DNA of 20,535 bases, from the IMG/VR virus record IMGVR_UViG_3300023119_001193, positions 1-20,535 of that record. One strand, given 5' to 3'. A model generated the notes under the pieces. That model worked only from the letters and a program-made list of their open reading frames with translations. It made no database searches and was not told the origin of the DNA. The position numbers were made by a program, and so were the translations under genes. Shown piece by piece: positions 1 to 7,955 of the stretch; the stretch's first letter is position 1; each line of letters starts with the position of its first letter. This DNA comes from a virus.

Positions 1-3000
1 GAGGTGTTTCACGTAATGAATCAAAACTATCGTTTGCAAGTAATTGTGTATCTACATACGACTTTGTTGCAGCGTCTGTATTACTAGTCGGTGTCGCTAA
101 TTGCTTGATTTGGAAGCCGCCCATATCTAGATCGTTTTCCATTGCTGCGGAACCGCTTAGTGGTAAAAACCCTGGTCCTAGTCTATCACCTGGAGGAACT
201 AGTTGATCAGTTTTAGTTCTACCTAAGCGTTTGTTAATGTATTTGACAATAGCACTTTCAACTGGTACTGCACTATCAGACTCGTCAACCATTTCGTCAT
301 CAATTGAAAATTCATCAACGGTAACACCTTTTCTAAATCCAAGTTCAGTAGCACCAGTAATACCAATTTCACCACTAAATGTAATTTTACCTTGTGCTTG
401 GTCAACTGCAAAGAATTGTCCAACACGGAAGAAACCATATTGGTCAGTTGACATCCAGAACACACGCCCTTTACGTCTTTCCCAAACTTGTGCTGATGTA
501 GCATTTGGAGTATCCGAGTAGAACGGTGCTAAGTCGTTAACCGGATCACCTAAAATAACATTTGGATAGTTTGAATCGTTAAATGATCCTGTACCAATTT
601 GTGTAAAGTCATGTCCAGTTGCACGACATAATGAAATTTTAACAGTAATTTCTGCTGTGCTATCGATAGGTAAGCCTGCATATAAGATTTTATCGTTCGT
701 TAAGATTCCTGTGCTTAACCCTGTACCACCTGCTGTAAGATCAGCTACGGGCATAGGGTCAATACTAAGAAGTCCTTGTCCATTGCCGCTAGGATCTGTA
801 CTACCTAAATCGGTATATCCTACAATCTGGTGTGTTCGACCTTCGTATGTAAAAATCATACCCCCTGCATAACCTGTTGTGTTTGCTAGGGTTGGAATAG
901 TTGTTACGTCACCAATGCCGTCACTTACAATATCAAACAATGTAGCTGCACTAGTTGCTGCTCCTGCTTCTGCTGCACTACCAGTTGTGTCTTGTGTGTA
1001 ACCATTAGCATTTGCTGTACTCCATGCTACTCTTGGTAAGATATAACTTTCGATAATTTCTTTTGCTTTATCGATTGCAGCGATTGTTTCGGCTGTTTGT
1101 GATCCGTCGTCGGGTAGTTGTAATACTGTTCCTACATAGTACTTGTTAGCATTTTGTACAGTATTTGCATTACCACCATAAAGCAAGTCCATTGCTACAC
1201 CACGTACGATAAGTCCAGTATCTCTATAACATTTTCTTTCGTCATATGTTCCAGCAAATCCTGGAAGAGTGTTTACAAATGCAACTACTTCTTCTTGTAC
1301 ATAACGCAAGTTACGTGCAATCAAGTCGTGTGCATTAGGATACAGTGTAACACCCGGAGGTTGGTTTCCATAAATGTCGCGAGTTATACGTTCTTCAATA
1401 ACTGCATTAAAGTCAGGAACATCGTCGCCATTGATTAGAATAGCTATCGAAGTATCGCCTTGCGCACCGCCTTGTCCGCCACCTAGGTTTGTTGAATCTG
1501 TATAAAGTTCAATAAAGTCATAAGGTTGATTGAATGTAGTTTGTACACTTGTAGTACCTAAGTCGTCACCGAAGTTGTTTGTACCTGAGAATGAAACTGA
1601 TCTGTAAGTAATATCGTCTGTTTCATCAAAGTTAACCGCAGTACTTGGACGTTCAACAATATTTCCTTTATCTCTAACTTTATCAAAAATGTGTGTTTCG
1701 GATGATCTAAATTCTACATATGTTCCGTCTGCTAGTGTATCTTGTAGTGTATTAAAGAATTCTCCGTTTTCACCATTTGTTGTACCAGTCAACTGTAATA
1801 GATAAACATCATCGTTATATACTCCGCCTGTTGCTACTTGACTTGTTCTAGCAACAGCACCGATAGAATATCTTAATACACCTATTGCACCACCATGATC
1901 AATTTGTATAATTGCGTTAGGTAATGGAGGAAACTTACAATCTGTAAGAGCAATTTGTATTGCACCTTGTAAGTTAGTATTGGTTCCTGAATTATTATAT
2001 GTAATTGCTTTACCTGGGAATACCATATCATAGCCGTATGAAACCTGATCTGGAATTTCGTTTGGATCAGCACCTTCAGCAACAAGACCAAAGTTACCAT
2101 AACCGTTAGAACCGTTTAGTGAACGAATCTCTGAACCGTTTTTCGCATAGTACGCTGCTTGACAGTAGTATGTGAACATAGACACCATCTCAGAGAACGC
2201 ACCATTGTTAGTAACAAGTCCATATCCTAAGTCGTTAATTTGTGTAAAGTCGTTACCAAGCATAGAACGGTTACCAGCTGTTTGCAAGTAAATTGTTCTA
2301 CCAATATTACCTCTATTTTCTTCAAACTGTGTTTCGTCATAGCCGGCGCCGCTATTTGATGTTACATCTAAGTAAAGTTTACACCAGCCATTTGCTTGGC
2401 TATAATCTGATATAGCGTTAACTTGGAAACGTCTACCTTCTACATAAAACGGACATGGTAACTGTGGTTGTCTAATAAACAATCCTTGCCCTTCTTCAGA
2501 ACGTACCCAAATTTCAAAGTTATTTGTTTTACCACTTTCAGGGCTTCCTTCGCCTGTTGGGTCGATTGTTTCTGGAACGTATACTGGTAAGTTTCCTGCA
2601 TACGCATCAACAAACATACCACCACCAAATATTTTTTGGTTTCCTTTTGATTTACTAAAACTAGATCCAGTTTGGATATATGGAGATTTAGTTAGAATTT
2701 GTCCATCAGGGTCAAGTACAAGCAAGAATCCGCCGTGTCCTTGAACTGTTAAGTTACGTAGGATAGTTGCATCGTTCATCAAGAACGCATCCATTTCGTC
2801 GTTGCGCTTAGGTGGATTGTAGTTAACATCAAATGCAAACACAATTTTATCAAGTAGAGTGTTAACAATGTTATTTGAGTTTACTTCACCTGTGCCATAT
2901 TGAAAGTCTGGTGCTTCGTAATCAGAATCTAATGGATCTTGTAATATATCATTAGCATCATATGCACCGGCTAATAACCTTTCAGCAACATAACCTATTC

Positions 3001-6000
3001 TTAAAATTGCTGCTTTTGTTGCGTTTTCTTGTCCGCCAAATCCTCCATTGTTATATTGTAAAATATAACTATCATAGTATTCGCCTTGAACTTCTGTCGA
3101 AAACTCAGCTCCTCCACGTACAAGATCGTCACAGATTGCATCAATAACTAAACCTACATCTCTTCTACATTTCGAAGCATTGTAATTTAAAACAGTATTA
3201 GCACCGTTGTCGTTAAACACTAATATAGTAGAAAGCAGTCCAGCAAGATTACCATCTATACTTGATTTTGCTGCAAGCAATGCAGAATCACCTGGTGATA
3301 ATAACGGATAATTTTGTGAAGGAATATTTAGTAAGTTGTCATTTTCTATTTGTGTGTATAAAATATTAATATACGCATTTAAAAGTCCCACTTCTGTTGA
3401 TGTAGCAGGGCTATTTGATGTGTTTTGACTTTCGCTATTACCTGTTGTCGGAGTAACACTATTTTCTAAAACAATATCTTCAATTACAGTTTTTAAGTGA
3501 GTTAATGTTTCAAGCGTTTCTTCTCGAGTTGTTATTTCTAATCTAATAACATCAGATATAAAGTAATCTTTTGCAAGTTCGACAATAGCATAATTTCCGC
3601 CATATAGTATATCATGAGTTAATGCGTCAACTATATTTCTATAGTCTCTCAATCTTATATCTTCGTCAATATATTTTCTAGGTGCAATTGATTTTAAATA
3701 CGCTAGTGCTTCTTGTGCAATAAATTCTTTGTTTGCTTGAAGTTGATCTCTAGCATTTTCACTATTTACTGAGCTACCTTCGAAGGTAGTAAATGTGATA
3801 GGATATGTTGCGCCAGTGTCAGTATCCATAACGCCGTTATTAATAATATTAATAATTTCGTCAAACTTAGCATCTGCTAAGTTACCAACATTTGCATATC
3901 CTGAAACAATTGATTTTGCTTCAGTTAATGCTGCTACCCAAATATCTTTCAATTTTTGATCTTTATAGATAGATTTGTCTCTTTGGAATTTTAATCCTAA
4001 TGACGTTGAATGGTATGATGATCTTAAAACAATGTCATATGTAATACCATTTAAAATATTTTCTAAATCTGCACTAAATTGATCTTTATCATAAAGTATG
4101 TCGTTTACATTTTGATTGATGTAATTAATAATTTCTTCTTGGATAAATGCTTTGTTTTCATTAAGAATAGCTGCTGCATTAACATATTCGCCAGCATTTG
4201 TTACTGGAAGTCCAACGTTTAAAGGCTTTTCTGGATTTGACAAATAGTGGAAGCCAAAAAATCCTTGTAACTCGTCTGTTTGGTTATAGAATCTAGCACC
4301 TTTATCTGCAACAGTGATCCCGTCAAAATCTGCATCACGATACATATATGTGTTTGCCCACGGAGATTGTGACACACGTCTCTTAGGTCTTACAATCACA
4401 CGTCTAAATTCGTCACCCTTAATAGACACATTTGCCGAAACTTTAATTGGATAGTCTTCTTCGTACTGTCCTGATTCAACAAAAATTGTAATTTGTTTCT
4501 TATTAACAAAGTTACCGTATTCTAGATCTTCATTAGCGATAAAGTCTTTAGCTTTAAGCAAGTGTACTTCGATAACATCAAAGGTACCTGTGCCGTCTGG
4601 ATTTCCTGGTGCAGCTTTTGCATAATAGTTTACAATTCTACCTTGTGCTTCTGATATTTTACCAACTACTACTTTACCTGGAATAATATCTCTATTTGTA
4701 TCAGTCGCTTGGTCAGTTGATGCATTAGCAGCACCTGGATCAATATAAATGTAATATGTTTTACCAAAGTTCTCAACCTGACCAGCATCAAGTCCTTCAG
4801 TCATAATTTCGATTAATAAGTCAAATTTATCACCAACACCTGTTCTTGCTGGCGCTGTTGCATCTGATACTCCGATAAACTGTTGCTCGTCTGTTTGATA
4901 GAATTGTCCGACAATGCCACCGGAATCATAATCATCTAATACAATAGTATCTACTGGGAATTCTAAATCTTTATCTGTAAAAATCTCAAATTCTGTAGTT
5001 GAAAGTACCTTTACATAATAAAAATTGTCATTAAGTTCAGTTGGACCTACAATACCTTCTGGTTTTATAATGTTACCTGTAATTAATCCATGTGGTGCAG
5101 TTGTAGTAATCTTAGCAATCTGCGCTGACGAAATGTCATCAATTGGTGTTTGGTTAAACGGTCTGTTTAATAGTATTGCTGCAACAACATCTTTAGCATG
5201 TTCAATAGCATCTACAGTTTCAACTACCTGTCTAGTAATAGCAATACGTCCGCTTGCATTTGCATAATAACGTTCGCCTGCTTTCCTTGTTAAGGAGTTA
5301 GCATTGTTTAGTGTATCACTAAAACTTTTAGCTATATCAAACGAAATAGCATCTAATATTAAACCTGTGTCTCTATCACAAGTTTCTATATCGTAATCAA
5401 AATCAGGATATTTAAATGCTAAGTAAGCCCTAACTTCTGCAATAATAAAGTCTCTGTTTGCTTGTATTAAATCTTTTGCAAGTGTAAATTGTGGCAGCGG
5501 ATTGTTAAAGTTTGCTGTGTCAACAACAGCATTATCAACACCGTCATTAATTGTAATTGTTTGGAAGTAAGGACCAGGCTCTGCTTCTGATGCACGTATC
5601 ATTTCTTCAGCTCGTCGAGCTGCGGCATTAATACTTCCGTATGCATAGTTAAATGATGTACCTTCTTTACCTGAAGGCACACCTTTCATAGTATCATCAC
5701 CTTTTGTACTTACAAATAAATTATCTTGTGCTGAATAAGAAGTGTTGTCTACATAATATTTTGTAGCTGCTTGTAATTCTTCTGGAACGTTTGTAAGTCC
5801 TGCAAGTTCACCTGGGCTATCATGTAAAATTAATGGCCCTGACATTTTATCGCCTTGTCTACGAACTGCACTCTTACGTGGTATTGCTTCGTTTGCTAGG
5901 AAAAATCCTTCTAGTGTAGGATCATAACCGGTGTCAACAAATGAGTGTTCATCATCACTAGCAATAATACCTGTAACAAAAATTTTGTTTAATTCTGCAT

Positions 6001-6796
6001 CATTTTGACTTTGTACTTTTGCGTCTTCTCTAGTTTCATGTACACTTAATTGATCTGCTGTAGCATAACGTAAGTAATATACTGTGTTAGTAATAAGTCC
6101 TGTTGGATCATTATCTTCAGCATTAAATCTATATTCAGCGCCATTAATAGTTCTATCAAATCCGTGACTATTAATTACAAGATTACCATTAGCATAAGAA
6201 TCAACAATTAGTGTATACTCTGAAGCATCTGCAGGTTCGTCTTGTAAACGTACTGGCAAATCACCTGCAATATATCTTCCGTCTGCATAGCCTTTTGTAA
6301 TTACAAGATCGTCAATAGTAACACCAGGTAAACCGTGTGCAGAGTTAAATGCATTTACTGCTTCTTGTGATATAGATTGTGAACTTAATGCGATTGGTGT
6401 AATATTAGCATCGCCTTGTCCTCTAGCATCAAGTGGACCGCCAAGTGTCGGAGTCAAGTCTTGGCTTACTTGTCTAAAGTTAGTTCTTAAAATTATCTTA
6501 TCTCTAGAAGGTGTAACGGATATTAAAACACTATCTACATCACTTGGATTTAATGCTGAGTCACTAGCAAATTCTGCTAAATCAAATGCAGTTGCTCCGT
6601 CGTTCACTAACGGAACTGTAGTTGGTATTAAGTTGTCTGGTGTGTCGCCAAGTGTGGTAAAACTAATTTGGCCACCTTCTCCAAATACAGCATAAATCTC
6701 ATTAAAGTTTTCGTTTACTTTACGAAACGATTCACGTATGCTATCACCAGTGCCGTCATTACCCTCAACACCAATATCAATTTCTTGTTTAGCCAT
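1..6796 (-). CDS. Giant virion structural protein (tail fibre/baseplate-like), C-terminus outside window
   Basis: One uninterrupted minus-strand frame runs from an ATG at 6796 to the window edge, at least 2265 residues. I spot-checked the frame at both ends and near residue 1000. A GGAG sits 9 nt before the ATG. The N-terminus has the GNDGTGDSIRESFRKVNENF signature that I associate with structural proteins of marine T4-like phages. Several TK-x-Y-x-D motifs typical of tail-fibre modules occur (ATKYYVD about residue 360, ATKSYVD near the window edge). A segment around residues 765-815 (FVESGQYEEDYPI then VSIKGDEFRRVIVRP) resembles a parallel beta-helix or pectin-lyase rung. Five degenerate copies of a helical motif are spread through the protein. 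It lies 20 nt after the IscA-like gene and probably shares its late promoter. Whether it belongs to tail fibre, baseplate or whisker cannot be decided. Confidence 0.85.
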   Translation of the reverse strand, partial: MAKQEIDIGVEGNDGTGDSIRESFRKVNENFNEIYAVFGEGGQISFTTLGDTPDNLIPTTVPLVNDGATAFDLAEFASDSALNPSDVDSVLISVTPSRDKIILRTNFRQVSQDLTPTLGGPLDARGQGDANITPIALSSQSISQEAVNAFNSAHGLPGVTIDDLVITKGYADGRYIAGDLPVRLQDEPADASEYTLIVDSYANGNLVINSHGFDRTINGAEYRFNAEDNDPTGLITNTVYYLRYATADQLSVHETREDAKVQSQNDAELNKIFVTGIIASDDEHSFVDTGYDPTLEGFFLANEAIPRKSAVRRQGDKMSGPLILHDSPGELAGLTNVPEELQAATKYYVDNTSYSAQDNLFVSTKGDDTMKGVPSGKEGTSFNYAYGSINAAARRAEEMIRASEAEPGPYFQTITINDGVDNAVVDTANFNNPLPQFTLAKDLIQANRDFIIAEVRAYLAFKYPDFDYDIETCDRDTGLILDAISFDIAKSFSDTLNNANSLTRKAGERYYANASGRIAITRQVVETVDAIEHAKDVVAAILLNRPFNQTPIDDISSAQIAKITTTAPHGLITGNIIKPEGIVGPTELNDNFYYVKVLSTTEFEIFTDKDLEFPVDTIVLDDYDSGGIVGQFYQTDEQQFIGVSDATAPARTGVGDKFDLLIEIMTEGLDAGQVENFGKTYYIYIDPGAANASTDQATDTNRDIIPGKVVVGKISEAQGRIVNYYAKAAPGNPDGTGTFDVIEVHLLKAKDFIANEDLEYGNFVNKKQITIFVESGQYEEDYPIKVSANVSIKGDEFRRVIVRPKRRVSQSPWANTYMYRDADFDGITVADKGARFYNQTDELQGFFGFHYLSNPEKPLNVGLPVTNAGEYVNAAAILNENKAFIQEEIINYINQNVNDILYDKDQFSADLENILNGITYDIVLRSSYHSTSLGLKFQRDKSIYKDQKLKDIWVAALTEAKSIVSGYANVGNLADAKFDEIINIINNGVMDTDTGATYPITFTTFEGSSVNSENARDQLQANKEFIAQEALAYLKSIAPRKYIDEDIRLRDYRNIVDALTHDILYGGNYAIVELAKDYFISDVIRLEITTREETLETLTHLKTVIEDIVLENSVTPTTGNSESQNTSNSPATSTEVGLLNAYINILYTQIENDNLLNIPSQNYPLLSPGDSALLAAKSSIDGNLAGLLSTILVFNDNGANTVLNYNASKCRRDVGLVIDAICDDLVRGGAEFSTEVQGEYYDSYILQYNNGGFGGQENATKAAILRIGYVAERLLAGAYDANDILQDPLDSDYEAPDFQYGTGEVNSNNIVNTLLDKIVFAFDVNYNPPKRNDEMDAFLMNDATILRNLTVQGHGGFLLVLDPDGQILTKSPYIQTGSSFSKSKGNQKIFGGGMFVDAYAGNLPVYVPETIDPTGEGSPESGKTNNFEIWVRSEEGQGLFIRQPQLPCPFYVEGRRFQVNAISDYSQANGWCKLYLDVTSNSGAGYDETQFEENRGNIGRTIYLQTAGNRSMLGNDFTQINDLGYGLVTNNGAFSEMVSMFTYYCQAAYYAKNGSEIRSLNGSNGYGNFGLVAEGADPNEIPDQVSYGYDMVFPGKAITYNNSGTNTNLQGAIQIALTDCKFPPLPNAIIQIDHGGAIGVLRYSIGAVARTSQVATGGVYNDDVYLLQLTGTTNGENGEFFNTLQDTLADGTYVEFRSSETHIFDKVRDKGNIVERPSTAVNFDETDDITYRSVSFSGTNNFGDDLGTTSVQTTFNQPYDFIELYTDSTNLGGGQGGAQGDTSIAILINGDDVPDFNAVIEERITRDIYGNQPPGVTLYPNAHDLIARNLRYVQEEVVAFVNTLPGFAGTYDERKCYRDTGLIVRGVAMDLLYGGNANTVQNANKYYVGTVLQLPDDGSQTAETIAAIDKAKEIIESYILPRVAWSTANANGYTQDTTGSAAEAGAATSAATLFDIVSDGIGDVTTIPTLANTTGYAGGMIFTYEGRTHQIVGYTDLGSTDPSGNGQGLLSIDPMPVADLTAGGTGLSTGILTNDKILYAGLPIDSTAEITVKISLCRATGHDFTQIGTGSFNDSNYPNVILGDPVNDLAPFYSDTPNATSAQVWERRKGRVFWMSTDQYGFFRVGQFFAVDQAQGKITFSGEIGITGATELGFRKGVTVDEFSIDDEMVDESDSAVPVESAIVKYINKRLGRTKTDQLVPPGDRLGPGFLPLSGSAAMENDLDMGGFQIKQLATPTSNTDAATKSYVDTQLLANDSFDSLRETP
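1140..5430 (-). repeat. Five degenerate protein-level repeats inside the giant structural protein
   Basis: A motif of about 40-50 residues recurs in the translated structural protein. Its core is (K/T)C-x-RD-x-GLI-x-DAI-x-x-D(I/L), often followed by YGGN and a polar helix ending in a Tyr pair. Approximate places are 5270-5430 (ETCDRDTGLILDAISFDI), 3990-4100 (weak, ENILNGITYDIV), 3570-3680 (RLRDYRNIVDALTHDILYGG), 3075-3195 (SKCRRDVGLVIDAICDDL) and 1140-1265 (RKCYRDTGLIVRGVAMDLL). Each copy is usually preceded by a helix reading like 'N(K/R)-x-F-I-x-x-E'. The repeat is visible in protein, not as identical DNA. Its function is unknown; a repeated helical structural module is the simplest reading. 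Confidence 0.65.
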
Positions 6797-6816
6797 TTAA
6801 ATTTGCTCCAGTTATA

Positions 6817-7173
6817 TTATAATGGAATAGTATCCATATTAAAGTTTACGCTAACACCACATCCACATGCAGATTGCGCATTAGGATTTCTAATTTCAAA
6901 AGTAGATCCTATTATGCTTTTTGTGTAATCTATTTCAGTTCCGATTAAGAACATAATTGAATGCTTTCCTATTACAAAATAAGAATCATTGTCAGTTTTT
7001 AATATTTCGTCACCTTCTTCTATTTCTTCAGGAGACATTATCATGCCCCAATCATATTCGAATCCGGCACATCCTCCGCCTTTAATGTTTAAAGTAATTG
7101 CATGGCACGAATGTTCTGTGCAAAGTGCGTCAATTTGTGTTTTTGCAGCGTTAGTTAGTGTACAAATATCCAT
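6817..7173 (-). CDS. IscA/HesB-like A-type iron-sulfur carrier
   Basis: A 118-residue protein with the full A-type carrier pattern: a conserved Cys in GGGCAGFEY (Cys35) and the C-terminal pair in SACGCGVS (Cys103, Cys105). In this family the three cysteines bind a [2Fe-2S] or [4Fe-4S] cluster, or iron, for delivery to apoproteins. The length matches the family (about 105-120). The start at 7173 is supported by AAGGA about 10 nt upstream and a late promoter box GATAAATA at 7194-7201. The gene ends 20 nt before the giant structural gene, so the two are probably one late transcript. Clients in the window could be the radical SAM protein, or the carrier may serve host enzymes. Subfamily (IscA, SufA, ErpA) is not resolved. 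Confidence 0.9.
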   Translation of the reverse strand: MDICTLTNAAKTQIDALCTEHSCHAITLNIKGGGCAGFEYDWGMIMSPEEIEEGDEILKTDNDSYFVIGKHSIMFLIGTEIDYTKSIIGSTFEIRNPNAQSACGCGVSVNFNMDTIPL

Positions 7174-7193
7174 ATTTTGTCATTCCTTACAGT

Positions 7194-7201
7194 TATTTAT
7201 C
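7194..7201 (-). promoter_or_regulatory. Late promoter box GATAAATA for the IscA-like and giant structural genes
   Basis: GATAAATA on the minus strand matches the T4 late consensus TATAAATA at seven of eight positions. With T4 spacing the transcript would start near 7188, leaving a leader of about 15 nt that contains AAGGA before the IscA ATG. No other obvious promoter precedes the structural gene, so both genes probably depend on it. Confidence 0.6.
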
Positions 7202-7221
7202 GTATGATTTTATAATCTTAA

Positions 7222-7229
7222 TGTAAATA
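7222..7229 (+). promoter_or_regulatory. Late-like box TGTAAATA directly before the zinc-ribbon gene
   Basis: TGTAAATA resembles the T4 late box TATAAATA (one mismatch). If the box spans -13 to -6 as in T4, the start of transcription falls at 7235, exactly the A of the ATG. The same ten-base string ATGTAAATAT stands at the same distance before the plus-strand gene at 7956. No ribosome binding site is present. Confidence 0.45.
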
Positions 7230-7234
7230 TAGTT

Positions 7235-7522
7235 ATGTATATAAAAGAATATAAGGTTAAAACCAGGCATACAAGGGTTAGTAAAACCGGCAAGGAACAC
7301 CTCTACAAGCGTGAATTAACTATGTGTGTGTTTAGATGTGATAATTGTGATATAGAATTCGAACGTCCTAGAGGAAATATAGACCCTAAACGTCTATCAA
7401 ACTCTTATTTTCATGTTTGTAGTAACTGTGATAGCAAGAAATTTGCACAAAAAAAGGGAGTAGAACAAAAGCAAAAATGGAAATTATCTGCTAGTTCTGA
7501 TCTCCCAATTAGTAAACTTTAA
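7235..7522 (+). CDS. Small zinc-ribbon protein of unknown role
   Basis: A basic 95-residue protein with two CxxC knuckles (Cys35-Cys38 in FRCDNCDIEF and Cys62-Cys65 in HVCSNCDSKK), spaced as in a zinc ribbon. The N-terminal 28 residues are rich in Lys and Arg, and the C-terminal tail is polar. This suggests a nucleic-acid or protein binding adaptor, but no family name can be given. It is one of only three plus-strand genes in the window. The ATG has no Shine-Dalgarno sequence and is preceded by a TGTAAATA box. An internal Met at residue 30 is a possible alternative start that would keep the zinc site. Its stop codon overlaps the stop of the convergent gene. Confidence 0.75.
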   Translation: MYIKEYKVKTRHTRVSKTGKEHLYKRELTMCVFRCDNCDIEFERPRGNIDPKRLSNSYFHVCSNCDSKKFAQKKGVEQKQKWKLSASSDLPISKL

Positions 7523-7755
7523 ATACTAAGTTCTTTTAACAAACGATCTTTCATATTTTCGTCAATACAAACTACACCCTTAACTGGCATAGGTCTACCA
7601 TAAACTTCAAGAAGTTTTTTAACATAACCCTGTACATCTTCCGGGTTTCTTGAGCTTATAATACACTCTTCGTAACTTGAAAATTGCGGTTCGGTAAACA
7701 AGTAAACTGGGTATTGTTCCCATTCCATAAAAAGAATGACTAAAAACCAGCTCAT
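7519..7755 (-). CDS. Small hypothetical protein with hydrophobic N-terminus
   Basis: A 78-residue protein beginning MSWFLVILFMEW, a short hydrophobic stretch, followed by an acidic domain with one Cys (YEECIISSRN) and ending in VVCIDENMKDRLLKEL. I do not recognise a named family; short proteins with this layout occur in marine T4-like phages and may be membrane-anchored. The ATG at 7755 is chosen because it overlaps the TGA of the upstream gene (ATGA), which suggests translational coupling. A longer form from a TTG at 7776 is possible. The gene shares the late promoter at 7937-7944 with its upstream neighbour. Confidence 0.7.
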   Translation of the reverse strand: MSWFLVILFMEWEQYPVYLFTEPQFSSYEECIISSRNPEDVQGYVKKLLEVYGRPMPVKGVVCIDENMKDRLLKELSI

Positions 7756-7916
7756 TCCTTTTTCCAAATAGTCCAAGCACCGTAAGCAATCGCGCCATAC
7801 GCTGCTAGAGCTGCAATAGGTTTAAAAATTAAGAATGAAACGCCTGCTGCAACTAGAATAACACCATCTAGTGTAGTACGCTCTTTCAAACGAGAATTAA
7901 TCCATTTCTGTATCAT
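7752..7916 (-). CDS. Small membrane protein (54 aa)
   Basis: Translation of the minus strand gives a 54-residue protein with a basic N-terminus (MIQKWINSRLKERTTLDG), a long hydrophobic and alanine-rich stretch at about residues 18-48, and a basic end (WKKE). It therefore looks like a small inner-membrane protein, possibly a tight hairpin. The start is well supported: AAGGAG lies 7 nt before the ATG and a late box CATAAATA lies about 20 nt upstream. The stop overlaps the start of the next gene. Function unknown; late expression makes a role in virion release or membrane remodelling possible, but nothing in the sequence proves it. Confidence 0.8.
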   Translation of the reverse strand: MIQKWINSRLKERTTLDGVILVAAGVSFLIFKPIAALAAYGAIAYGAWTIWKKE

Positions 7917-7936
7917 AATGTTTCTCCTTGTAAAAT

Positions 7937-7944
7937 TATTTATG
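7937..7944 (-). promoter_or_regulatory. Late promoter box CATAAATA for the small membrane protein pair
   Basis: CATAAATA on the minus strand differs from TATAAATA only at the first base. The predicted start near 7931 gives a leader of about 15 nt carrying AAGGAG. The box overlaps a plus-strand TGTAAATA by two bases, forming the inverted repeat TATTTA-TG-TAAATA. Confidence 0.6.
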
Positions 7945-7950
7945 TAAATA
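7943..7950 (+). promoter_or_regulatory. Late-like box TGTAAATA directly before the oxygenase-like gene
   Basis: TGTAAATA with T4 late geometry predicts transcription starting at 7956, exactly the A of the downstream ATG. This is the same arrangement as before the gene at 7235. There is no Shine-Dalgarno sequence. Confidence 0.45.
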
Positions 7951-7955
7951 TCTGT

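Noticed and set aside
223-521. Open frames of 93-96 codons on both strands inside the giant structural gene
   Set aside because: They are out of frame with the continuous structural protein and have low-complexity, unlikely protein sequences.
5025-5267. Plus-strand frame of 80 codons
   Set aside because: Antisense shadow of the structural gene; no start signal.
6817-6840. TATAAT before the giant structural gene as an independent promoter
   Set aside because: A minus-strand TATAAT is present but no -35 resembling TTGACA lies 16-18 bp upstream, so read-through from the IscA promoter is the simpler reading.
6668-7207. Plus-strand frames opposite the IscA-like gene
   Set aside because: The minus-strand IscA-like protein has clear family cysteines; the antisense frames have none.
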